Assembly: GCA_903918755.1 (NCBI GenBank)
Contig: CAIXFN010000118.1
Coordinates: 62,001 to 126,000, forward strand
DNA length: 64,000 nt
From: an uncultured Pedosphaera sp.
Lineage (GTDB): Bacteria > Verrucomicrobiota > Verrucomicrobiia > Limisphaerales > Pedosphaeraceae
Reading direction: 5' to 3'
A program made the translations under genes and the position numbers. Of this stretch, positions 53,216 through 61,543 are shown one piece after another (position 1 is the stretch's first letter; every line of letters begins with the position of its first letter). The notes under the pieces are model-generated. The model was not told where the DNA came from. It saw only the letters and a program-made list of their open reading frames with translations, and searched no databases.

Positions 53216-55276
53216 TCAGTGATCTCCGGAGCGATCAGAGTTGCCGGAATTCACCGTGAGCGTGGCCACCGAGGAGGTGACGGACAGCGGAGTGCCGGGA
53301 ACCGTGGCCACCCACTGATAGGTGTTGCCATCCATCCGCCGCTTCACCGAGTTGAGCACCAAACTGGTGCCTGTGACACCGGGAATCACGTTGCCGTTCT
53401 CCAGCCATTGGTATTGGGGCGTTAATTCACAATCAGACATCGCCGACCCCGTAAAGGTAACGGTGTCACCCCGGTTTGCCGTTTGGCTGGTTACGTCGTT
53501 GGCCACCAGGATGGAAGTCGGGGGCCGGGTGAAGAACCACAATTGGTTCGTTTGCACCGTGCTGGCCTGGCCATTGATGGGATCCGGGGCGCTTACTTTT
53601 TTGACCGTGAAGCCAAAATGTGCCGCGTTCGTGCTGCCATGATGTTGCACGGCTTCAAAATAGTAGCTGATCCCCTTTTTCAGGAGAATACCTTGCGCAT
53701 AGGGAACTGTTACCCCGCCATCCGGGCTCCAGGTGTCGGAACGCTTCAAGGTGGGATCACTGCCACCACTGGACGTAGTCCATTCCATCGGATTGCTCCC
53801 CACCGTCTCCTGCCCGATCAGCCGACTGTTGCCCAAAACCGAGTCGGTGCTCAAAAAAAGATCCGTATCGTCCGCCGCGGCCAAGAAGAAGGTGTACCAG
53901 CCCGACGATTTGGGAACGAAATGGCCACTATACCGGGCCACGTAAGCCCCCCCTGGAGGGTTGAGGTCCACGGCTCCCGGAACGAACCGGACGGTGCCGG
54001 GGCTCGGCAAGTTTCCAAAATCCGCCTGACCATCCCCCGCCTCCAACATTTGACGAGTGAAATAGCCACCCACATTATTTTGAAAAACTTCGTGTTTGAT
54101 TCCGCCCTTCACCACCGCCGAGTAGGCGGACGGATAAACGGAAACAGTGGCCGGGGCACTCACCGTCGTGGCGCCCGTCGGCAGGGTCGCCTGCAAGGCC
54201 ACGGTGAAATTGATGGTGGAAACGTTGGTGCAGCAAATTTGGTCTTCGAAACACGAAAGCCCGGGGCACGCCGGGACAAAGGGTTTGTCGCAGACAAACA
54301 AATTCGTGCAGGGACTGAAGGTGCCCGCGAAAGCCGCCTTGGGCTTACTGGAGCTATTAATCGTTAGCACTGACGCGGTGGCTCCGGCGATCGGAACGAA
54401 AATGCCGTTCTGTTGCACCAACCATTGGTATTGGACGGGAAGGGGCGTGGCGTCCGTGTACACCCGGCCGGAAAGCTGGATGGTCTGCTCCGGATAGACC
54501 GAACGGCTGGCGGGTCCGTCGATCGCCAGGAAAGTTGGCGCATGCTGAAAATAGCCAAAACTTGGCGCATTGGCCGGGTCAGGGGACAACAAGGACTGCA
54601 CCCCGACCGGCGCGGGATCACCCACCAGCGTGGACGTCACCCAAACGTTGTCGCCCCCCGTCTTTTGATGATGAAAAACTTCGAAGTAATACTTATTCCC
54701 GGCCACCAACGGGATCCCGGCCGCGTTGGGCGGGGCCACGAAACCCGGCGGAATGAATTGATCAGTCCGCTTCCCGGCCAATTGGCTGCCACCCGAACTG
54801 GTGGTCCATTCGCCCGCCGAACTGCCCACCGACTCCTGCGCCACCAACTGACGATGGATCTGCGTGCTGTCCGAACTGAGGTAAAGGGAAGAATCGCCCT
54901 CCGAAGCCAGCCAGAAAACATAATTTCCGCTCACTGGTGGCACAAAGACCCCGCTGACGTGACGAACCAGATTGGTTACGCCGAATTGGCTCGTGATAGA
55001 GCCGGACTGGGGATTATTCAGACTGGCAGCAAAACTTACCCCAGAGAGGGCCGATGAATTGATCGCGCCCGCCTCCACCGCTCCCCGGCTAAGCACCGCG
55101 CCCGGGCCGGTGAAAACTTCGTCCTGAAATGTCCCAGGGATAAAAGTGTCCTGTCCCCAAGCCACGATGCCGGAAGCACCGATTACGATTGCTCCCACCA
55201 AAATCTGCCAGATTGCCGCCGTCATCAGCCGCCGCTTTAACGGCGCACCCATTTTAGACTCATTATTATTTTTCAT
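53216..55276 (-). CDS. secreted PA14-like / Ig-like domain protein
   Basis: 686 residues. The signal peptide lies near residues 20-42. Two PA14-like domains (about 48-240, and about 400-565) share VFVPPVSGNYVFWLASEGDSSLYLSSDS / FVPKSSGWYTFFLAAADDTDLFLSTDS and GEWTTSSGGS / MEWTTSSGGS. Between them and at the end are immunoglobulin-like segments with PVQYQWLVQQNG and TPQYQWLENGN. The middle holds a cysteine-rich insert (CTNLFVCDKPFVPACPGLSCFEDQICC). No PEP-CTERM or sorting tail at the end. Likely a surface carbohydrate-binding protein. Confidence 0.8.
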   Translation of the reverse strand: MKNNNESKMGAPLKRRLMTAAIWQILVGAIVIGASGIVAWGQDTFIPGTFQDEVFTGPGAVLSRGAVEAGAINSSALSGVSFAASLNNPQSGSITSQFGVTNLVRHVSGVFVPPVSGNYVFWLASEGDSSLYLSSDSTQIHRQLVAQESVGSSAGEWTTSSGGSQLAGKRTDQFIPPGFVAPPNAAGIPLVAGNKYYFEVFHHQKTGGDNVWVTSTLVGDPAPVGVQSLLSPDPANAPSFGYFQHAPTFLAIDGPASRSVYPEQTIQLSGRVYTDATPLPVQYQWLVQQNGIFVPIAGATASVLTINSSSKPKAAFAGTFSPCTNLFVCDKPFVPACPGLSCFEDQICCTNVSTINFTVALQATLPTGATTVSAPATVSVYPSAYSAVVKGGIKHEVFQNNVGGYFTRQMLEAGDGQADFGNLPSPGTVRFVPGAVDLNPPGGAYVARYSGHFVPKSSGWYTFFLAAADDTDLFLSTDSVLGNSRLIGQETVGSNPMEWTTSSGGSDPTLKRSDTWSPDGGVTVPYAQGILLKKGISYYFEAVQHHGSTNAAHFGFTVKKVSAPDPINGQASTVQTNQLWFFTRPPTSILVANDVTSQTANRGDTVTFTGSAMSDCELTPQYQWLENGNVIPGVTGTSLVLNSVKRRMDGNTYQWVATVPGTPLSVTSSVATLTVNSGNSDRSGDH

Positions 55277-55758
55277 AGTTCACCACAAAAACCGTGAGTT
55301 TAGCTCATTCAAAAACTCAACCTAATCCTGTTTCTGCTCGAGCCAAAAACTATAGCATTATTCGTGCCATTCCAGCAAAAATTCAAATCACTTACACTTT
55401 CATCGACAATTGCCGACTTTGCCAACCCGCGAGCTTCTCGAGGTGCCAAGAATCTCGCAAATGCGTGAAGATCACCCCACCAATCCTTTTCCGCATGCCC
55501 GCGATTTATTGACCGACGGCGGCTTGCCCCACCTGCCCAGCCGCTGGGAAGGGCCGACGCTCCGACCAATTTCCGCCGTTTTGCTAAAATGCCATAGAGT
55601 CAGAGCCTCTGCAACCGGGCGCGAGAACGGATAAACTCCCAAGCCTGGCCGGGTATCCGAGACTTGGCCTCGGTTGTACAGAAGATGCCTTCTTAAAGCG
55701 TTCTTAAAGATTTTCCGCAAAAGGTTGCAGCAATTTTGCGGGAGAGGAGGGATTTTTT
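55277..55758. other. intergenic region without recognised features
   Basis: A 482-bp gap between the PA14/Ig-like gene start and the kinase stop, both on the minus strand. It should hold the promoter of the PA14/Ig-like gene, but no clear -35/-10 pair is seen. TTCTTAAAG occurs twice near 55690-55710. No gene or RNA is supported. Confidence 0.4.
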
Positions 55759-58700
55759 TTAAGGCACTGCCGAACCGACAACCGGACTGGGGGCCGGCGC
55801 ATGAAACAAATGCAGTTCGCCCGCGCTGTCGGACATTCCCAACCAAGACCCATCGCCGGAAAATACGAGTTGTGACATCGTTACCTTGGATTTTGATGCT
55901 CCCAAATTGGCCACCGCCCGTCGGGATTCCAAGTGCCAAAGCTTGATCAGTCCTTCGGCCTCGCCACTGGCCAGGGTCCGGCCATCGGCGGAAAAGGCCA
56001 GCGCGCTCGCAATCCCGACGTTGCCCTGCAAGTGAATTCCATCTTCGTTCACTGACCGTTTCCAACTCTTGATTCCCAAAGGCTGGTCTTTTCCACTGAG
56101 GGCGAAATATTCGCCGTTCGGGGACAACGCGAATTTGATTTCCGTGCCACTGAAAGACCGTGGCCCACTCCGATCCCAACTGGGAAGCTCCCATGATGCG
56201 GTGATCAAGGAAGAACCTCCCCGGCTGAAAGCCACCAACCGCCGCTGATTCACGGAAAATAACAACCCCTTGATCGCAGAACCGGTCTTCCCCCCCCCCA
56301 GCCCCGGCAGTGATTTTTGAACCAACTTTTGATCCCGCACCTGCCAAAGAGCGACAACTCCACTCTGGTAGCCAGCGGCGAGGTATTCCCCGTCCGGTGA
56401 CAGGGTCACCGCGGTGCAGTTCCAACCGATAGTATCCGGAATCGCAAGGGGATCCTCCAACCGCTTGGCGGCAATATCGTAAAACCACATGCAGGGCTGA
56501 TGCTTGGGCCCGCTTATCCCGGCCATCAGAACCTTGCCATCGCTACGGAAAACCGCACTTTGAAATGCCGGCATCGCCCACTCCTTAAAATTGGCGTGCC
56601 CGGGCAGTTCCCAAAGGCGCGCCATGCCATTGGTTCCCTGGGTCAGCAATTGTTGGCCATCGGGTGAAAAAGTAAAATAACCGACCACATTTGTCACACT
56701 CTGAAGCGGAGCGGCGGGTGCCACATCCCAAAAGCGCACCGTACCATCCCACCCCCCGCTGACCAATTGTTGGCCGTCGGGTGAGAAGGTCAGGGCGGAA
56801 ACTGTCCCGGCGTGACCCCAAAATTGCCGCACTTTCTTGCGGGTGGATAAATCCCACAGACAAATCGCCTGGTCGGCGCCCCCCGTGGCCAGCCATTGGC
56901 CATCTGCCGAAATCGCCAAAGCTCCCAACCTTCCTCCTTCCATCGGCAAAGTAACGATGAATTTCCGGTTCGACACATCGTACAGATCCACGCCTCCGGG
57001 AAGAGTCCGCCCTACCGCCAGGATCTTCCCATCCGGTGTGAAAACCATATCCAGCACCGCTTCGGACGGGTTAACGTTAGTGATGACCTCGCGCACTTTC
57101 CCGCCACGCAACGGTTGCAGAGTGATGAAATTGGTTTGGAGATAATCCCAGTACGCCAACTTCTCGCCGTCCGGGGCAAAGCAAAAACTCTGGACGTCCA
57201 TGCCCGAAAAACTGTTCGAAAAATGACCCTGCGTCAGGTCAAAGAAAACCAGCGAATGCCAGGGAGATGACTGTTCCGTCACGGTGGCCACTGCCAGCTC
57301 GGGGTCGGTCGGAGAGCAGACCGGGCTATTGATGTGATTGCTGCCGAAATTGAGGCGGCATTGCCAGTCGCGGAGACTCCACAGCGCCAATCCGCCCGCA
57401 TCCCCAATCAGCAGGTTTTCTCCATCCGCGGTGAACGACGGCGAAATGCCAGCTTGTGGCTCGGGTGCCGCCTCAGTGCCGACGGGTCTGGACGGCGCGA
57501 ATGCCGGCCGCGGCGGCGGCACAAACGTCCGCACCAAACTCCCGTTGGTGCCATTCCACAGGATGGCCGAACCATCGTCGCTGCCCGACACCACGTAATG
57601 CCCGTCTATGGAAAAGGTCACGGAAGTTACTTTCCCCTGGTGCGCGGGAATGGTTCGGAGCGCCTCGCCCTGGGCCTTTTGCCAAAGCCACCGCCACTCG
57701 AATCCCGGCGCTCCCGGGAAATTGATCCCCGCCCGCGCCGCTGGAGCGTAACTCAACAGCGCCCAATTCGCCGCGCCATAGTCCCGGTCCGCCAGCGCGC
57801 GGTCCGCCAGTGCCACGTCCGCCCCGTAGGTCTGCGCGGCGAGCCGTCGACTCTCGGCGGCAATCCTCTGGCCATAAACGTACATGACCCCGATTACGAC
57901 CATGGGCGCGATTGCCACCACGGCCGCCAAGCTCGCCAAGGTGGGTTTGCGTTTGCACCAGCGCCAGGCCCGTTCCAAGGCACTGACTGGCCGGGCCTGA
58001 ATGGGAATCCCCCCAAGGTAACGCCGCAATTCCTGAGCCAACTCCTCGGCGGTGGAATAGCGACCTTTGGGATCCTTCGCCAGGCACTTCAGACAAATCG
58101 TTTCCAGATCCAGCGGCACCGCCGGATTCAAAGCCCGGGGCGGCACCGGCTCCTGATCCTCCACCAGCCTCATCGTGGCCACGGCGGTCGCCCCGCTGAA
58201 CGGGGGACGACCGGTCAGCATATCGTAAAGTACGGCCCCCAAAGAATAGACATCCGACTGAAACGAAACCTGCTGTCCCCGGGCCTGTTCCGGCGGCATG
58301 TAATGCGGAGAACCGACCACCGCGCCCTCCAACGAATGCTCTGATTGGGATTGCAGGTTCTTGGCCAAGCCGAAATCCGCCACCTTGGGCTCCCCCTTTT
58401 CATCCATGAGGATGTTCGCCGGCTTGAGATCGCGGTGTAGTATCCCTTTCTTATGCGCCAGCTCAATCGCCTGGGCCACCTTCTCCAGGATTTGGGCGGC
58501 GAGCCGGGAGTCCAATGGTCCCGTGCGCAACTTCTCCGCCAGACTGCGGCCGGTGACGAACTCCATGGAGTAGTAATGCTGCCCCTCCGCTTTCCCCACT
58601 CCATGGACTTTAACAATATGGGGATGCACCAGCTGGGCCGCGGCCGCGGCTTCGGTCAGAAACCGATCGATATCGGCTTGCCGCGCCAACGACCCATCCC

Positions 58701-58995
58701 TGATCAGTTTGAGCGCGACGTCCCGCTTCAGGCTGCGTTCAACCGCGCGGTAAATCACCCCCATTCCACCCCGGCCAATTTCCCCGAGGAGATCGAAATC
58801 GCCAAAATGGCCGGTCCGTACCCGCGGTCCGGTACCCACTACCGAGACGGCTGGCTCGGGCTCGGGTAATTCCTCGTCCAATTCCGGGGGCGGCAGGGCC
58901 ATCACCAGCTTCATCGCGCAAGCAGGGCAAACGCCCCGCCGGGCATCTTTTTGGAGTCCCCCCCCACACTTTGAGCAAACCCCGCTAGCGGTCAT
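55759..58995 (-). CDS. transmembrane Ser/Thr protein kinase with WD40 repeats
   Basis: 1078 residues. An N-terminal zinc ribbon (CSKCGG..CPACA, 7-26) is followed by a Hanks-type kinase domain (about 67-328): glycine loop GRGGMG 74-79, K96, HRDLKPAN 187-194, DFG 207-209 and SPHYMPPEQ. A membrane helix (about 352-375) leads to a WD40-repeat domain of about 600 residues with repeated VTFSIDGHYVVSGSDDGSAILW-like blades. Probably a membrane-bound signalling kinase. It follows the sigma factor gene by 165 bp on the same strand. Confidence 0.92.
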   Translation of the reverse strand: MTASGVCSKCGGGLQKDARRGVCPACAMKLVMALPPPELDEELPEPEPAVSVVGTGPRVRTGHFGDFDLLGEIGRGGMGVIYRAVERSLKRDVALKLIRDGSLARQADIDRFLTEAAAAAQLVHPHIVKVHGVGKAEGQHYYSMEFVTGRSLAEKLRTGPLDSRLAAQILEKVAQAIELAHKKGILHRDLKPANILMDEKGEPKVADFGLAKNLQSQSEHSLEGAVVGSPHYMPPEQARGQQVSFQSDVYSLGAVLYDMLTGRPPFSGATAVATMRLVEDQEPVPPRALNPAVPLDLETICLKCLAKDPKGRYSTAEELAQELRRYLGGIPIQARPVSALERAWRWCKRKPTLASLAAVVAIAPMVVIGVMYVYGQRIAAESRRLAAQTYGADVALADRALADRDYGAANWALLSYAPAARAGINFPGAPGFEWRWLWQKAQGEALRTIPAHQGKVTSVTFSIDGHYVVSGSDDGSAILWNGTNGSLVRTFVPPPRPAFAPSRPVGTEAAPEPQAGISPSFTADGENLLIGDAGGLALWSLRDWQCRLNFGSNHINSPVCSPTDPELAVATVTEQSSPWHSLVFFDLTQGHFSNSFSGMDVQSFCFAPDGEKLAYWDYLQTNFITLQPLRGGKVREVITNVNPSEAVLDMVFTPDGKILAVGRTLPGGVDLYDVSNRKFIVTLPMEGGRLGALAISADGQWLATGGADQAICLWDLSTRKKVRQFWGHAGTVSALTFSPDGQQLVSGGWDGTVRFWDVAPAAPLQSVTNVVGYFTFSPDGQQLLTQGTNGMARLWELPGHANFKEWAMPAFQSAVFRSDGKVLMAGISGPKHQPCMWFYDIAAKRLEDPLAIPDTIGWNCTAVTLSPDGEYLAAGYQSGVVALWQVRDQKLVQKSLPGLGGGKTGSAIKGLLFSVNQRRLVAFSRGGSSLITASWELPSWDRSGPRSFSGTEIKFALSPNGEYFALSGKDQPLGIKSWKRSVNEDGIHLQGNVGIASALAFSADGRTLASGEAEGLIKLWHLESRRAVANLGASKSKVTMSQLVFSGDGSWLGMSDSAGELHLFHAPAPSPVVGSAVP

Positions 58996-59160
58996 GATTC
59001 TCCCGCGTCAACGCCCCCCAACGCCCCCCGCGGGACGAAGTCGTGGCCACCTTAATTGCCAATCGCGCCACCCCAGGCAAAGAAAATTGTGCCAACCCAG
59101 GCCGGTGCAATAGGCGGAGCCCCGACCACCGGTCGGTTGCCAATTGCCAGAGGGTGGTCT

Positions 59161-59913
59161 TCATCGCGTGAGCGCCGCAAAAAGTTCACTCAACTCCGCA
59201 TTCGGATCCTGCCCCTCGTCCAGTGTTTGGGCGATTTCCTCGATTAAAAGGGAGCGGAATTTTCTCCGCAGACGATACACCCAGGACTTGACCGTGTTCT
59301 CGGTCACCCCAAAACGCTCCGCCAAATCCCGGTAACCCTCCTCCGTGTGGTCTCCCGCCAAGGTCGGCTCCAAAGCGGTAAAGCGCGCACTCTCCCCGGA
59401 CCGCACCTCCTCGTCCCGCAACCGGTCCTGGGCCCGGCCGATCAACGTCAAAGCCCAGCGCCGGTCGAACAACGCGTCCGGCGTGGCATTTTCCTGCGCT
59501 TCCTGGGCAAACCTTTCTTCCGCCTCCGCGGCATCAAATGCCTTATTTAGCCTTCCGCTGCCCCGCTTGGCGGTTTGGGACTTCTTCCATTCATTACTGA
59601 GGAAGCCCTCGACTGCCGTGAGCAAAAAGGTTCGAAACCGACCCCGCGCGGGGTTCGCATCCTGCAGCCATTTCTTTTCTAAAAGGCGGGCAAAAAATTC
59701 CTGGGTCAAATCCAGGGCTTCCTCCGGGTCCTTGCCCCGGCGGCGCACATAAACATAAATGGGGTACCAATAGGCGCTACAGAGCCGCTCCAAGGCCTCG
59801 CCGGAACGGCTGGCCTGGCTGTCGCCAGCCCGACGGACCATACTCCAAAGTGTCGTATCAAAGCGCTCACTGCGCTCCGTGCCAACCGCCGATTCTTTAG
59901 GTTCCGCTGCCAT
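59161..59913 (-). CDS. ECF-type RNA polymerase sigma factor
   Basis: 250 residues from ATG 59913; 59952 is an alternative in-frame ATG. Region 2 (LERLCSAYWYPIYVYVRRRGKDPEEALDLTQEFFARLLE) and region 4 (YRDLAERFGVTENTVKSWVYRLRRKFRSLLIEEI) are recognisable. In this phylum and in Planctomycetota such sigma factors often lie next to Hanks-type kinases, which suggests control by phosphorylation. It lies immediately upstream of the kinase gene. Confidence 0.88.
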   Translation of the reverse strand: MAAEPKESAVGTERSERFDTTLWSMVRRAGDSQASRSGEALERLCSAYWYPIYVYVRRRGKDPEEALDLTQEFFARLLEKKWLQDANPARGRFRTFLLTAVEGFLSNEWKKSQTAKRGSGRLNKAFDAAEAEERFAQEAQENATPDALFDRRWALTLIGRAQDRLRDEEVRSGESARFTALEPTLAGDHTEEGYRDLAERFGVTENTVKSWVYRLRRKFRSLLIEEIAQTLDEGQDPNAELSELFAALTR

Positions 59914-60214
59914 GACGAGGTAGCTCAAGACCACTGCCTGAAATTCCACCATTATTGTAACGCGGCCTTTACAAATGTAAAGACAAAACCCGTGGGCCGA
60001 TGGCTCTCCTTCGGTCTTCCCCTCCCCGCCAAAAACCGGTTAACGAAGCTCGTCGCGTATCTCGAAAGCAACTCCCAACCCGTTGATTTCCAAGATCCAA
60101 TATACTCAACGAAGCAAAAAAAGCAAAAACCGACGCAGCCTGCCACCCTACCGCTTTCCCGCCGCGCGATGCATCCGCACCGCTCCGGCATTGCACCCGT
60201 TGGGATTCTGGGTT

Positions 60215-61333
60215 ATGCACTCCCCCATGGACTCACGGGAAGCCTTCGTGGCCCTCAATCTCATCGAGCATGTCGGTCCGGTGCGCGTTCGCCAGTTGCT
60301 CGAGCATTTCGGCGAGGCTCCCGCGATCCTGCAGGCTTCCCGCTCCCGGTTGCTGCAAGTCCGCGGCATCGGCGCGGAAACGGCAGAAGCGATCGCCAAC
60401 TGGGAAAAGGGGATCGATCTGGCCGGCGAATTGAAACGCATCGCGGAATTTGGCTGCCATGTGCTGATTCAATCCGATCCGGATTACCCCCCGGCCCTGC
60501 GGCAGATTTATGATCCCCCGGTGGTGCTTTATGTCAAAGGCAACCTGCTCCCGGCGGATAAAAATGCCGTGGCTTTGGTCGGTTCCCGCCTGACCACCCA
60601 TTACGGCCAGGAGACCGCCCGAAAACTCGCCTACCAACTTGCTTATTTGGGGGTCACCGTCGTCAGCGGCGGGGCGCGCGGAATCGACACCGCCGCCCAT
60701 CAGGGTGCCTTGAGCGCCAAGGGCCGCACCATTGCGGTGCTCGGCACCGGTATCAATCTGGTTTTCCCGCCAGAAAACGCCGAACTTTTCGCCCGGATTA
60801 CCGCTTCCGGCGCGCTCATGACTCAGTTCCCCTTTAACCGCAAGGCGGACAAACAGTCCTTCCCCATTCGCAATCGCATCGTCGCCGGCATGTCCCTGGG
60901 AACCGTCGTCGTGGAAGCCAACCTGACCAGCGGCGCGCTCATCACTGCCAACATGGCGGTCGAGTATGGTCGCCAGGTCTTCGCCGTCCCGGGCCGAATC
61001 GACTCCCCCCGCAGCAAAGGCTGCCATGATTTGATCAAGAAAGGCGCCAAGCTTTGTGAAGGGGTGGAGGACATTTTAAGTGAATTTGAGTATCTCTTTC
61101 CGCCGAGCAACCGCCCCCCCGCCGGCGGAGAAACGGGGGAATTGCCCGCCCTCACCCTTTCGGAAAACGAACAGAAGACCTATTACGCGTTGACCCGGGA
61201 AGAATCCAGTATTGACGAAGTGATCCAGCGCAGCGGTTTGCCCAGCTCCGTGGTCTCAGTAGCTCTTCTCGGGCTCGAAATGAAACGCCTCGTCCGGCAG
61301 TTGCCGGGAAAATTGTTCGTCAAGAACACTTGA
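60215..61333 (+). CDS. dprA: DNA processing protein DprA
   Basis: 372 residues from ATG 60215; earlier in-frame starts have no homology. An N-terminal helix-hairpin-helix/SAM-like part (LNLIEHVGPVRVRQLLEHFG, LLQVRGIGAETAEAI) is followed by the Rossmann-fold DprA domain with ALVGSR, VVSGGARGIDTAAHQGAL, GTGINLVFPPENAELF and FPIRNRIVAGMSLGTVVVEA. A winged-helix DML1-like C-terminus follows. It loads RecA on incoming single-stranded DNA. The roughly 300-bp gap upstream, 59914-60214, shows no further feature. Confidence 0.94.
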   Translation: MHSPMDSREAFVALNLIEHVGPVRVRQLLEHFGEAPAILQASRSRLLQVRGIGAETAEAIANWEKGIDLAGELKRIAEFGCHVLIQSDPDYPPALRQIYDPPVVLYVKGNLLPADKNAVALVGSRLTTHYGQETARKLAYQLAYLGVTVVSGGARGIDTAAHQGALSAKGRTIAVLGTGINLVFPPENAELFARITASGALMTQFPFNRKADKQSFPIRNRIVAGMSLGTVVVEANLTSGALITANMAVEYGRQVFAVPGRIDSPRSKGCHDLIKKGAKLCEGVEDILSEFEYLFPPSNRPPAGGETGELPALTLSENEQKTYYALTREESSIDEVIQRSGLPSSVVSVALLGLEMKRLVRQLPGKLFVKNT

Positions 61334-61543
61334 GGCGCCGGCCTCCGCCGGGACGATCCCTCAGCGTCCCTGACATCAATTGTTTCCCAATCGGCACCGC
61401 TCGGTTGGCCGTTTTTGCTTGCCTCGCTTACACCCGCCACCCCAGACTCGCCCCCGCTCAACCGGTAAAGGCAATACCGGGATATTGCTGCCTGATAATG
61501 AACTTTCGGCCACCATTCGGGGCTGATGATACTGCGGTTAACT

